Shown: positions 1 to 8,784, counted from the stretch's first letter. The stretch: DNA of 55,791 nt from Thermoanaerobacterales bacterium (GCA_017577565.1 PKRH01000004.1:1-55791); one strand, 5' to 3'. The notes: generated by a model from the letters alone, not told the origin. Program-made: numbers and translations.

Positions 1-32
1 CTCCCCCCTTCGTCGGCGCCGTTCAGTTGTGA

Positions 33-1145
33 AAAAGACCCAGGCACCCCAGCGAGCCCCCCGCCCCCCCCCCGCCGCCCCCCCCCCGGCCCGCCACGGG
101 TTTGGCCCCCGCCGGGGGCGACGTGGAGCTAACCCCCCGCTCCCCCTCCGAGACCTCCGTCACCGGCGGGTCGACCCGCTTCGCCCACGCGCCCCCCCAG
201 TGGGTGGCCGAGATCCCCGCCCGCCGCTGGAACCCGCTCTTCATCTACGGCGGCGCCGGCCTCGGCAAGACCCACCTGCTGCAGGCCATCGCCAACTACG
301 TGACGGTGAACTACCCGGCGTACCGGGTGCGCTACGTCACGTCCGAGACCTTCCTCAACGAGTTCATCGAGTCGATGCAGTCGGGCAGTCGCGAGGGCTT
401 CAAGCGCCGCTACCGCGACGTCGACGTGCTGCTGGTCGACGACGTCCAGTTCTTCCGGGGCAAGCAGGAGACGCTGGAGGAGTTCTTCCACACCTTCAAC
501 CACCTCCAGCAGACCAACCGGCAGATCGTCCTGTCCTCCGACCGGGCCCCGGACCAGATCGGCTTCGAGGACCGCCTGCGCAGCCGGTTCCAGCAGGGCC
601 TGCTCACCGACATCCAGCCGCCCGAGCTGGAGACCCGGCTCGCCATCCTCCACAAGAAGGCCGAGCTCGAGCAGGCGCGCATCCCCGCCGACGTGCTCGA
701 GTTCATCGCCGCCAACATCAAGGACAACATCCGGGTCCTCGAGGGGGCGCTCATACGCGTCTCGGCGTTCGCCAGCCTCACCCACGAGCCGATCACCGTC
801 GACCGGGCCATGGAGGTCCTCGGCGACCTGCTCGGCGAGAACCAGCCCCGCCCCATCACCCCGCAGCTCATCCTCGAGGAGGCGGCCCGCCAGTTCGGCT
901 TCTCCGTCGAGGAGCTCCAGAGCAAGCACCGCCAGCGGCCGCTCGTGACCGCCCGGCAGATCGCCATGTACGTCATGCGCGAGCTGACCGAGCTCTCCTA
1001 CCCGAACATCGCCCGCGAGTTCGGCGGCCGCGACCACACGACCGTCATCCACGCCGTCGAGAAGATCGGCGCCCAGATGTCACGCGACCGCCAGATCTAC
1101 GACCAGGTGACCCGCCTCATGCGGGCCGTCCGCCAGGGTGACTGA
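33..1145 (+). CDS. dnaA: Chromosomal replication initiator DnaA, 5'-truncated
   Basis: Replication initiator ATPase that binds DnaA boxes and opens the origin. Visible are the AAA+ domain with Walker A (GGAGLGKTH), Walker B (VLLVDDVQFF), the sensor/arginine-finger stretch (SSDRAPDQIGFEDRLRSRF), and the C-terminal DNA-binding domain IV with GGRDHTTVIHAVEKI. Domain I (DnaB/DciA contact) and most of domain II are missing, because the window begins inside the gene and an in-frame TGA lies at 30-32. I therefore give the open frame after that stop rather than a true start. The normally conserved block reading like LNPRYTFETFV appears as LTPRSPSETSV, and the upstream DNA is nearly pure C, so the first ~200 bases are probably poor sequence rather than biology. 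dnaN follows after 268 bp. Confidence 0.95.
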   Translation, partial: KRPRHPSEPPAPPPPPPPRPATGLAPAGGDVELTPRSPSETSVTGGSTRFAHAPPQWVAEIPARRWNPLFIYGGAGLGKTHLLQAIANYVTVNYPAYRVRYVTSETFLNEFIESMQSGSREGFKRRYRDVDVLLVDDVQFFRGKQETLEEFFHTFNHLQQTNRQIVLSSDRAPDQIGFEDRLRSRFQQGLLTDIQPPELETRLAILHKKAELEQARIPADVLEFIAANIKDNIRVLEGALIRVSAFASLTHEPITVDRAMEVLGDLLGENQPRPITPQLILEEAARQFGFSVEELQSKHRQRPLVTARQIAMYVMRELTELSYPNIAREFGGRDHTTVIHAVEKIGAQMSRDRQIYDQVTRLMRAVRQGD

Positions 1146-1413
1146 CCACAGGTTCGTCCCCAGGTCGGACGCCCCGGTGGAGAACCCCGGGGGCGACCTG
1201 TGGATCGCTGGCCCGTCGGGGTGGACCACCCGGCCGGGATCCCCAGCGAGATCCCGCGCAACAGGCCCCGGCTGTGGGAGCCTGGGGATGTCCCGGGGAT
1301 CGCTGTCGGGCGGTTGACCTGCGACGACGGCAGGTCTTCCACAATCCACAGGCCCTACTACAACCTCTGGTTCGAGACATCACGAACGCACCGCAGAGAA
1401 AGAGAGCGACGGC
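1146..1413. other. dnaA-dnaN intergenic region, candidate oriC
   Basis: In Streptomyces and Mycobacterium the origin lies between dnaA and dnaN. This gap holds several degenerate DnaA-box-like 9-mers that keep the TCCACA core: TGTGGATCG at 1199-1207, TCTTCCACA at 1335-1343 and CAATCCACA at 1342-1350. Weaker matches are GGTGGAGAA at 1176-1184 and GGTGGACCA at 1220-1228. No perfect TTGTCCACA is present. The stretch about 1335-1395 is visibly less GC-rich than its surroundings and could be an unwinding element or simply the dnaN promoter. The call rests mainly on position. Confidence 0.4.
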
Positions 1414-2514
1414 GTGAAGTTCCGATGCGAGCGAGACGTCCTCGTGGAGGCCCTCGGCACGGCCGGCCGGGCCACCGCCAGTCGCGGCGGCGCGCTGCCC
1501 GTCCTCGCGGGCATCCGCACCGAGCTGACCGGTGACGAGCTGACGCTGACCGGCCACGACCTCGAGCTGACCATCACGGTGGCGGTGCGCGACGGCGTGC
1601 GGGGCGAGCGCGACGGCGTGGCGATCCTGCCGGCCCGGCTGGTCTCGGACGTCGTCAAGGCGCTGCCGCCCGGCGCCGTCGAGGTCGAGGTCGACGGCGA
1701 CCAGGCCCGCATCACCGCGTCGCGCTCCGAGTTCACCCTGCGGGTGTTCCCCGTCGACGAGTTCCCGCGCCTGCCCGAGCCGACGGGCGACGCCGTCACC
1801 CTCGACGCCGCCGAGCTGGCGGGCGCGCTGCGCCAGGTCGTGCCGGCGGCCTCCAGCGACGACGCCCGCCCGATCCTGACCGGCGTCCTGGTGGCGGCCG
1901 AGGCCGGCGGCCTGCGGCTCGTCGCCACCGACTCGTACCGCCTGGCGGTGCGGGACCTGCCCGGCCGCAGCGTCCTCGCCGAGGGCCAGTCGGTGCTCGT
2001 GCCGTCGCGGGCGCTCAACGACCTCACCAAGGTGCTGGCCGGCGTCGACCAGCTCACGCTGCGCCTGGGTGAGCGGGACGCCAGCTTCGAGGCCGGCGAC
2101 GTGCGGCTCACGACCATGCTCATCGAGGGCGAGTTCCCGAACTACAAGGGGCTCATCCCGACCTCGCACCCCAACCGGCTGACGGTCAGCCGGGAGGCGC
2201 TGCTCGAGGGCCTGCGGCGGGTGAAGCTGCTGGCCCGGGAGGCCACGCCGGTGCGCCTGGCGATGACGAGCGACGGGCTCGACCTGGTGGCGGTCACGCA
2301 GGACGTCGGCCAGGCCCACGAGTCGCTCGACGCCAAGTACGAGGGCACCGAGCTCACCGTGGCGTTCAACCCCGACTACCTGCTGCAGGGCATCGAGGTG
2401 CTGGCGGGCGACGAGGTGCTCATCGAGACGGTCGACGCCCTGAAGCCCGCGCTGGTCCGCAGCCCCGAGCACGCGGACTTCCTGTACCTGCTCATGCCCG
2501 TCCGCGTGAGCTGA
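1414..2514 (+). CDS. dnaN: DNA polymerase III beta subunit (sliding clamp)
   Basis: Ring-shaped processivity clamp that tethers the replicative polymerase to DNA. The 366-residue length is normal for the family. The N-terminus MKFRCERDVLVEAL and the segment RPILTGVLVAAE (start of the second domain) are typical, as is the C-terminal LLMPVRVS, the conserved end of the third domain. The start is GTG, preceded by a purine-rich but weak ribosome site (AGAGAAAGAGAG). A 6-bp hairpin follows the stop directly, and recF begins 28 nt later, so dnaN, recF and the DUF721 gene probably form one unit downstream of dnaA. Confidence 0.97.
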   Translation: MKFRCERDVLVEALGTAGRATASRGGALPVLAGIRTELTGDELTLTGHDLELTITVAVRDGVRGERDGVAILPARLVSDVVKALPPGAVEVEVDGDQARITASRSEFTLRVFPVDEFPRLPEPTGDAVTLDAAELAGALRQVVPAASSDDARPILTGVLVAAEAGGLRLVATDSYRLAVRDLPGRSVLAEGQSVLVPSRALNDLTKVLAGVDQLTLRLGERDASFEAGDVRLTTMLIEGEFPNYKGLIPTSHPNRLTVSREALLEGLRRVKLLAREATPVRLAMTSDGLDLVAVTQDVGQAHESLDAKYEGTELTVAFNPDYLLQGIEVLAGDEVLIETVDALKPALVRSPEHADFLYLLMPVRVS

Positions 2515-2530
2515 CCGCGGTCGGCCGCGG
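2515..2530 (+). terminator. Short hairpin between dnaN and recF
   Basis: CCGCGG-TCGG-CCGCGG begins right after the dnaN TGA: a 6-bp stem, 4-nt loop and no U-tract. It may attenuate or stabilise the message rather than terminate it. Confidence 0.3.
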
Positions 2531-2542
2531 ACGCGTCCCCCC

Positions 2543-3661
2543 GTGCAGGTCCGCACCCTCTGGCTGACCGACTTCCGCAGCTACGCCTCGGCCCGGCTCG
2601 ACCTGGCCCCGGGCCTCACCGTGCTCGTCGGGGCCAACGGCGAGGGCAAGACCAACCTGCTCGAGGCCCTGGCCTGGCTGGCGACGCTGTCGTCGTTCCG
2701 GGGCGCGCCGACCGAGGCGCTGGTCCGCCGGGGCGCCCCGTTCGCGGTCGTGCGGGCCGAGGTCGAGCGGGAGGGGCGGGAGCTGCTGATCGAGGCGCAG
2801 ATCCAGCCCGGCGGCCGCAACCGGGTGCTGGTCAACCGCCAGCCGCTGCGGCGGCCCCGGGACCTGCTGGGGTCGCTGCGGGTCACCGTGTTCACGCCCG
2901 ACGACCTCGCGATCGTCAAGGAGGGCCCGGCCGAGCGCCGGCGGTTCCTCGACGAGGCGCTCGTCAGCCTGCACCCCCGCAACGACGCGGTGCGGGCGGA
3001 GGTCGACCGGGTGATCCGCCAGCGCAACGCCCTGCTGCGGGGCGCCGGCGGGCGCCTCGACGAGTCGGCGGCGTTCACGCTCGACGTGTGGGACGCCAAG
3101 CTGGCCGAGGCCGGGGCGGCGCTGACGGCGGCCCGCCTCGACCTGCTCGCCCGCCTGGGGCCGGTGCTCGGCGCCACCTACGACGCCCTGGCCCGCCGGC
3201 CGGCCCGGGTGGCGGCCCGCTACGCGTCGGCGTGGGCCGGGCCGGAGGCCCTGGCGGCGGCGGACGCCGGCACGCTGCGGGAGGCCCTGGCCGGTGCGCT
3301 GGCGGACGCCCGGGGCGAGGACGTGCGCCGGGGCGTCACGACCGTCGGGCCCCACCGGGACGACGTCGTGCTGACGGTGGGGGACGGGCCGGCCCGGACG
3401 GAGGCCAGCCAGGGCGAGCAGCGCACCCTGGCGCTGTCGCTGCGCCTGGCGGTGCACGAGGTCGTGCGGGCCGCCGTGTCGACGCCCCCGGTGCTGCTGC
3501 TCGACGACGTGTTCAGCGAGCTCGACCCGGAGCGCAGCGCCGCGCTGCTCGCCCACCTGCCGCCGGGGCAGGCGCTGCTCACCACCGCGTCGGGCCTGCC
3601 GCCGGAGGCGAGCCCGGAGCGGGTGCTGCGGCTGGCGGGCGGGCGCATCGAGCCGGCGTGA
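2543..3661 (+). CDS. recF: DNA replication and repair protein RecF
   Basis: SMC/ABC-type ATPase that helps load RecA at gaps. Visible are Walker A near the N-terminus (GANGEGKTNLLEAL), the following SSFRG segment, and a C-terminal signature/Walker B region (SQGEQRTLALSL, then PVLLLDDVFSELD), giving the split-ATPase layout of RecF. The 372 residues fit the family. The start is GTG, 28 nt after dnaN, without a strong ribosome site, which fits translation within the dnaN operon. The placement between dnaN and the DUF721 gene is the standard actinobacterial order. Confidence 0.96.
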   Translation: MQVRTLWLTDFRSYASARLDLAPGLTVLVGANGEGKTNLLEALAWLATLSSFRGAPTEALVRRGAPFAVVRAEVEREGRELLIEAQIQPGGRNRVLVNRQPLRRPRDLLGSLRVTVFTPDDLAIVKEGPAERRRFLDEALVSLHPRNDAVRAEVDRVIRQRNALLRGAGGRLDESAAFTLDVWDAKLAEAGAALTAARLDLLARLGPVLGATYDALARRPARVAARYASAWAGPEALAAADAGTLREALAGALADARGEDVRRGVTTVGPHRDDVVLTVGDGPARTEASQGEQRTLALSLRLAVHEVVRAAVSTPPVLLLDDVFSELDPERSAALLAHLPPGQALLTTASGLPPEASPERVLRLAGGRIEPA

Positions 3662-3669
3662 GGGCCGGC

Positions 3670-3685
3670 CCCGGCCCGGGCCGGG
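3670..3685 (+). terminator. GC palindrome after recF
   Basis: Perfect 16-nt palindrome CCCGGCCCGGGCCGGG, 9 nt after the recF stop. It could fold into a 6-bp stem with a CCGG loop. There is no U-run, so a terminator role is only possible. Confidence 0.25.
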
Positions 3686-3732
3686 ACCGGCATGTGCGGC
3701 AGGGGACCGCGGCGTCTGGTTGACTGGCGGCC

Positions 3733-4095
3733 ATGGGATGGCGGCCCCTCCCCGGCGAGCCGGCCGCGCCGGTGCGGCTGGCCGACACGCTGGATCGCGT
3801 GCTGGCCCGCCTCGGCACCCCGTCGCGCGCCGGCGTCGAGGTGGTGTTCGAGCGGTGGGCCGAGGTCGTGGGCGACGGCATGGCGGCGCGCACCCGCCCG
3901 GTCGCCATCGACGGCGCCACGCTCGTCGTGGCGTGCGACGACCCGGCGGTCACCACCCACGTGCGCTTCCTCGAGCCCCAGCTCGTGGCCCGCGTGGCCG
4001 AGCTGTCGGGCGATCGGCGGATCAGCCGCGTCGAGGTGCGGGTCGACCGGCGGCGGGCCGGCGGGGGCCGGCGGGGACGGCCGGCGCGGGGCTGA
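3733..4095 (+). CDS. DUF721 / DciA-family protein
   Basis: Small protein (120 residues) of the DUF721 (DciA-like) family. DciA helps load the replicative helicase in bacteria that lack DnaC or DnaI; the activity of this copy is inferred from family and position. The family signature is the pattern RLADTLDRVLARLG...VFERWAEVVGDGMAARTRPV...GATLVVACDDPA, a compact domain with a basic tail (RRRAGGGRRGRPARG). It starts with ATG and sits between recF and gyrB, exactly as Rv0004 does in M. tuberculosis. The ribosome site is weak. Confidence 0.85.
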   Translation: MGWRPLPGEPAAPVRLADTLDRVLARLGTPSRAGVEVVFERWAEVVGDGMAARTRPVAIDGATLVVACDDPAVTTHVRFLEPQLVARVAELSGDRRISRVEVRVDRRRAGGGRRGRPARG

Positions 4096-4136
4096 CGGGG
4101 GCGCCCGGGATCAGCGGGATCGACACACCCCTCTGG

Positions 4137-4142
4137 TAGACT
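4137..4142 (+). promoter_or_regulatory. Probable -10 box of gyrB
   Basis: TAGACT fits the actinobacterial TANNNT -10 consensus and lies 107 nt before the proposed gyrB start. No good -35 is seen. A 21-codon mini-ORF (GTG 4152 to TAA 4217) begins 9 nt downstream. Confidence 0.4.
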
Positions 4143-4249
4143 GCATCCGTTGTGAATTGCGGGTTCGACCAGGCCGCAGCTCGGGGTGCGACACTCGCAG
4201 CGCCGGTGGCCCGCTAAGGAACTCCCCCGTCGATCGAAGGGCGCGCGCC

Positions 4250-6190
4250 TTGCCTCAGGGAAGCACCTCGTACGGAGCCAAGGACATGCAGGTCCTCGAG
4301 GGCCTGGAGCCGGTCCGCAAGCGACCGGGCATGTACATCGGCTCCACCGGTCCCAGCGGTCTGCACCACCTCGTGTGGGAGGTCGTCGACAACTCGGTCG
4401 ACGAGGCCATGGCCGGCTTCTGCGACCGCATCGACGTGACGCTGCTGGCCGACGGCGGCTGCCGGGTCGTCGACAACGGGCGCGGCATCCCCACCGACAT
4501 CAACCCCCAGTACAAGCTCTCCGGCGTCGAGATCGCGCTCACGAAGCTCCACGGCGGCGGCAAGTTCGGGGGCAACGGCTACAAGGTCTCCGGGGGCCTC
4601 CACGGCGTGGGCGTCTCGGTCGTGAACGCCCTGTCCAAGAAGCTGGTCGTCGAGGTCGACCGCGACGGCAAGCGGCACGCCATGACCTTCGTCGACGGCG
4701 GCAAGCCCACGGGCAAGCTGAAGGTCGTCGGCGACGCGCCCCGCGTGGGGCGCTCGGGCCGGCGCCGGGGCACGACGGTCACGTTCTGGCCCGACCCCGA
4801 GATCTTCGAGACCGTCGAGTTCTCGGCCCGCACCATCCTCGAGCGCCTGCAGATGATGGCGTTCCTCAACAAGGGCCTCGAGATCCGGTTCCGCGACGAG
4901 CGGCCGGGCCACGACAACGAGCCGGTCACCTTCAAGTACAACGGCGGCATCGTCGACTTCGTCAAGCACGTCAACAAGACGAAGGAGAGCCTGTTCTCGA
5001 AGGTCGGCTACTTCGCCGACTCGGACGCGAACTCCGAGGTCGAGATCGCGTTCCAGTGGAACACCGGCTACAACACCGACGGCATCCACAGCTTCGCCAA
5101 CGGCATCAACACCGTCGAGGGCGGCACCCACGTCGAGGGGTTCAAGGCGGCGCTCACCTCGGCGGTCAACAAGTACGCCCGGGCCAAGGGGCTCCTCAAG
5201 GAGAAGGACCCGAACCTCACGGGCGAGGACATCCGCGAGGGCATCACCGCCATCGTCTCGGTGCGGCTCCGCGAGCCGCAGTTCGAGGGCCAGACCAAGG
5301 CCAAGCTCGGCAACACGTCCATCAAGACGCTGGTCCAGCGGGCCACCAACGAGAAGCTCTCGGACTGGCTCGAGGAGAACCCCACCGAGGCCAACAAGAT
5401 CGTCCGCAAGAGCATCGCCGCCGCCCAGGCGCGCGACGCGGCGAAGAAGGCCCGCAACCTCGTGCGCAGCAAGACGCTGCTCGACGGGGCGGGCATGCCG
5501 GACAAGCTCAAGGACTGCTCGTCGAAGGACCGGTCCGAGCGCGAGCTGTTCATCGTCGAGGGCGACTCCGCCGGCGGCTCGGCGGTGCAGGCCCGCAACC
5601 CGGCCACCCAGGCGATCCTGCCCATCCGGGGCAAGATCCTGAACGTCGAGCGGGCCCGGGTCGACAAGATGCTGAAGAACGCCGAGGTGCAGACGCTCAT
5701 CTCGGCCATCGGCGCCGGCATCGGCGACGACTTCGACATCGAGAAGCGCCGCTACGACAAGATCTGCATCCTGACCGACGCGGACGTCGACGGGGCCCAC
5801 ATCCGCACGCTGCTGCTGACGTTCTTCTTCCGGCAGATGAAGCCCCTCGTCGAGCAGGGCCACGTCTACATCTGCGAGCCGCCGCTGTACTCGACCGAGG
5901 TCGGCAAGGAGAAGGTCTACCTCAAGGACGACGCGGCCAAGGCCCGCTTCCTCGCCGAGCACCCCAACCACAAGAAGGACTTCCAGCGCCTCAAGGGCCT
6001 CGGCGAGATGGACCACGAGGAGCTGCGCATCACGACGATGGACCCGGCCACCCGCACGCTGCTGCAGGTCACCGTCGAGCAGGCCGCGCTGGCCGACGAG
6101 GTCCTCGCCATCCTCATGGGCGACGACGTCGAGTCGCGCAAGCACTTCATCCAGACCAACGCGAAGGACGCGCGGTTCGTCGACATCTGA
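4250..6190 (+). CDS. gyrB: DNA gyrase subunit B
   Basis: ATPase subunit of gyrase, which introduces negative supercoils with GyrA. The GHKL ATPase motifs are present (EVVDNSVDEAMAG, DNGRGIPTDI, GGLHGVGVSVVNALS), as are the TOPRIM motifs EGDSAGGSA (about residue 437) and DADVDGAHIRT (about residue 509). The C-terminal half contains KGLGEM. The frame is open further upstream, but conserved sequence begins only at YGAKDMQVLEGLEPVRKRPGMYIG. I chose TTG at 4250 because GAAGG lies 9 nt before it; ATG at 4286 is the alternative. The 646 residues match actinobacterial GyrB. gyrA follows after 32 nt. Confidence 0.97.
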   Translation: MPQGSTSYGAKDMQVLEGLEPVRKRPGMYIGSTGPSGLHHLVWEVVDNSVDEAMAGFCDRIDVTLLADGGCRVVDNGRGIPTDINPQYKLSGVEIALTKLHGGGKFGGNGYKVSGGLHGVGVSVVNALSKKLVVEVDRDGKRHAMTFVDGGKPTGKLKVVGDAPRVGRSGRRRGTTVTFWPDPEIFETVEFSARTILERLQMMAFLNKGLEIRFRDERPGHDNEPVTFKYNGGIVDFVKHVNKTKESLFSKVGYFADSDANSEVEIAFQWNTGYNTDGIHSFANGINTVEGGTHVEGFKAALTSAVNKYARAKGLLKEKDPNLTGEDIREGITAIVSVRLREPQFEGQTKAKLGNTSIKTLVQRATNEKLSDWLEENPTEANKIVRKSIAAAQARDAAKKARNLVRSKTLLDGAGMPDKLKDCSSKDRSERELFIVEGDSAGGSAVQARNPATQAILPIRGKILNVERARVDKMLKNAEVQTLISAIGAGIGDDFDIEKRRYDKICILTDADVDGAHIRTLLLTFFFRQMKPLVEQGHVYICEPPLYSTEVGKEKVYLKDDAAKARFLAEHPNHKKDFQRLKGLGEMDHEELRITTMDPATRTLLQVTVEQAALADEVLAILMGDDVESRKHFIQTNAKDARFVDI

Positions 6191-6222
6191 CCGGCGCCGC
6201 GCACCCTGCCCCCGCATGACCC

Positions 6223-8709
6223 ATGTCTGACGACACGACACCCCCCGCCGACGCCGGCGCCAACGGCGAGGAGCCGTCCACGAGCGGCCGGCTGGCCATC
6301 GAGCCCATCGAGATCCAGGAGGAGGTCGAGCGCTCCTTCCTGGACTACGCCATGTCGGTCATCACGGCCCGGGCGCTGCCGGACGTGCGCGACGGGCTCA
6401 AGCCGGTGCACCGCCGGATCCTGTGGGGGATGCTCGACATCGGCGCCCGCCCCGACCGCAGCTACATGAAGTGCGCCCGCGTCACGGGCGACGTCATGGG
6501 GCGCTACCACCCCCACGGCGACGCGGCCATCTACGACGCGCTCGTGCGCATGGCGCAGGACTTCTCGCTCCGCCACCCGCTGGTCGACGGCCACGGCAAC
6601 TTCGGCTCGCCCGACTTCGGCCCCGCCGCCAGCCGCTACACCGAATGCCGGCTCGCCCAGCTGGCCATGGTGATGCTCCAGGACATCGACGAGGAGACGG
6701 TCGACTTCGTCGACAACTACTCGGGCGAGTTCCAGGAGCCGACGGTGCTGCCGGCGCGGTTCCCGAACCTGCTGGTCAACGGCAGCCAGGGCATCGCGGT
6801 GGGCATGGCCACCAACATCCCGCCCCACAACCTGGGCGAGACCATCGACGCGGTCATCCACCTCATCGACCACCCCGACGCCACGCCCGACGACCTGATG
6901 CAGTTCGTCAAGGGCCCGGACTTCCCGACGGGCGGGCTCATCATGGGGCGGGCCGGGATCATCGACGCCTACCGGACGGGCAAGGGCTCGATCCGGGTGC
7001 GGGCCCGGGCCGAGATCATCGAGGGCGAGAAGGGCCGGCGCGACCGCATCGTGGTGACCGAGATGCCCTACCAGACCTCGATCGCGGCCACGGCCAGCAA
7101 GATCAAGGACCTGGTCGAGTCCCGCACCCTCGAGGGCATCGCGGACGTCAACGACGAGTCGGCCAGCGGCCAGACCCGGCTGGTCATCGAGCTGAAGAAG
7201 GACGCGCCGGCGCTCGTCATCCTCAACAACCTCTACAAGCACACGCCGCTGCAGACGAACTTCGCCATCAACACCGTGGCGCTGGTCGACGGCGTGCCCC
7301 GGACGCTCAACCTGGTGCAGGTGCTGCAGGCCTACATCGACCACCAGGTCGACGTCATCCGGCGCCGCAGCCGCTTCCGCCTCGACAAGAAGCGCAAGCG
7401 GGCCCACCTCGTCGAGGGCCTGCTGAAGGCCATCAACGTGATCGACGAGGTCATCGCGCTGATCCGGGGCTCGGAGGACCGGGCGGCGGCCCGCGCCGGC
7501 CTGATGGCCGAGCCGTTCGAGTTCACGATCGAGCAGGCGGAGCACATCCTCGACATGCGCCTCGGCCAGCTCACCCGGCTGGCCCGCATCGACCTCGAGA
7601 CCGAGCTCGAGTCGCTCCGCAGCGACATCGCCGACCTCGAGGCGATCCTCGCCGACGACGCCCGCCTCTTCCAGGTCATCAAGGACGAGCTGCGGGAGGT
7701 CAAGGACCAGTACGCCGACCCCCGCCGCACCGAGATCACCTACGACGTCGGCGAGCTCGACATCGAGGACCTCATCGACGACGAGGAGCTCGTCTTCACG
7801 CTGTCCCGCCGGGGCTACGTGAAGACGGTGCCGGCCGCGGCCTTCCGGTCGCAGGGCCGGGGCGGCCGGGGCGTCGCCGGGGCCAAGCTGCGCGACGGTG
7901 ACTACGTCACCCACATCCTCACGACGACCGCGCACGCCTACCTGCTGTTCTTCTCCAACCGCGGCCGCGTCTACCGCCTGAAGGCGCACGAGATCCCCCG
8001 CAAGGACCGCACCGCCCGGGGCACCGCCATCGTCAACCTGCTGCCGCTGCAGCCCGACGAGCGCATCCAGGCCGTCATCGACACCCGGGACTACGAGACG
8101 AACCGCTACCTCTTCTTCGCCACCAAGCGCGGCCAGGTGAAGAAGACGAAGTTCAACGAGTACGACTCGTCGCTGCGCAGCGGCCTCATCGCCATCAACC
8201 TGCGGGACGACGACGAGCTCGTCCGGGTCATCCCGACCAACGGCGGCAGCGACATCTTCATGGTCGCCCGCTCGGGCATGACGATCCGGTTCTCCGAGGA
8301 CGACGTCCGCCCGATGGGCCGGGCCGCCGCCGGCGTGCGGGGGATGAAGCTGCGCGAGGGTGACGAGGTCGTGTCGTGCGACGTCGTCCGCCCGGACGCC
8401 TCGCTGCTGATCGTCACCGACGCCGGCTACGGCAAGCGCACCCAGCTCGACAAGTTCAACGCCCAGGGCCGGGGCGGCCAGGGCGTGCGGGGCATCCGGA
8501 TCACCGCGAAGAAGGGCGTCGTCGTCTCCGCCTTCATGGTCGGCATCGACGACGAGATCTTCGTCGTCTCCTCGGGCGGGACGCTCATCCGGGTGCCCGT
8601 GCGGCAGATCTCCTCGCAGGGCCGGGACGCGACCGGCGTGCGGGTGATGAACCTCGCCGAGGGCGAGACGGTGGCCGCCGTCGCCCCGGTGCTCTCGGTC
8701 GACGACTGA
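6223..8709 (+). CDS. gyrA: DNA gyrase subunit A
   Basis: Breakage-reunion subunit of gyrase. The catalytic tyrosine lies in SRYTECRLAQLA (Tyr139), and the GyrA-box-like motif QGRGGRG precedes the C-terminal beta-pinwheel, where a second copy (QGRGGQG) occurs. The quinolone-determining region reads HPHGDAAIYDALVRM. The residue equivalent to E. coli Ser83 is Ala101, as in mycobacteria (Ala90 in M. tuberculosis), while the acidic Asp105 (Asp87 in E. coli) is kept. The normally near-universal AAMRYTE is AASRYTE here, and the loop before it is one residue short. At 828 residues it is of usual length. A strong hairpin follows the stop. Confidence 0.97.
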   Translation: MSDDTTPPADAGANGEEPSTSGRLAIEPIEIQEEVERSFLDYAMSVITARALPDVRDGLKPVHRRILWGMLDIGARPDRSYMKCARVTGDVMGRYHPHGDAAIYDALVRMAQDFSLRHPLVDGHGNFGSPDFGPAASRYTECRLAQLAMVMLQDIDEETVDFVDNYSGEFQEPTVLPARFPNLLVNGSQGIAVGMATNIPPHNLGETIDAVIHLIDHPDATPDDLMQFVKGPDFPTGGLIMGRAGIIDAYRTGKGSIRVRARAEIIEGEKGRRDRIVVTEMPYQTSIAATASKIKDLVESRTLEGIADVNDESASGQTRLVIELKKDAPALVILNNLYKHTPLQTNFAINTVALVDGVPRTLNLVQVLQAYIDHQVDVIRRRSRFRLDKKRKRAHLVEGLLKAINVIDEVIALIRGSEDRAAARAGLMAEPFEFTIEQAEHILDMRLGQLTRLARIDLETELESLRSDIADLEAILADDARLFQVIKDELREVKDQYADPRRTEITYDVGELDIEDLIDDEELVFTLSRRGYVKTVPAAAFRSQGRGGRGVAGAKLRDGDYVTHILTTTAHAYLLFFSNRGRVYRLKAHEIPRKDRTARGTAIVNLLPLQPDERIQAVIDTRDYETNRYLFFATKRGQVKKTKFNEYDSSLRSGLIAINLRDDDELVRVIPTNGGSDIFMVARSGMTIRFSEDDVRPMGRAAAGVRGMKLREGDEVVSCDVVRPDASLLIVTDAGYGKRTQLDKFNAQGRGGQGVRGIRITAKKGVVVSAFMVGIDDEIFVVSSGGTLIRVPVRQISSQGRDATGVRVMNLAEGETVAAVAPVLSVDD

Positions 8710-8729
8710 GGCGACCGACCCCGCCGATC

Positions 8730-8753
8730 GGCCGGCCGGGCCACCGGCCGGCC
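8730..8753 (+). terminator. Terminator-like hairpin after gyrA
   Basis: Perfect 10-bp stem GGCCGGCCGG / CCGGCCGGCC with loop GCCA, 20 nt after the gyrA stop. There is no U-tract, as is common for actinobacterial terminators. Confidence 0.55.
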
Positions 8754-8784
8754 CTGACCACTTCCCCCGACGACCCGGCGAGGC

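Noticed and set aside
57..90. C-rich tract as a genuine proline-rich DnaA domain II
   Set aside because: Domain II can be proline-rich, but conserved residues downstream also show changes biased to C, and a stop codon breaks the frame; sequence error is simpler.
3692..4249. Upstream in-frame extension of gyrB
   Set aside because: The extension runs through the DUF721 gene and has no conserved sequence. A ribosome site and the family start point place the start near 4250-4286.
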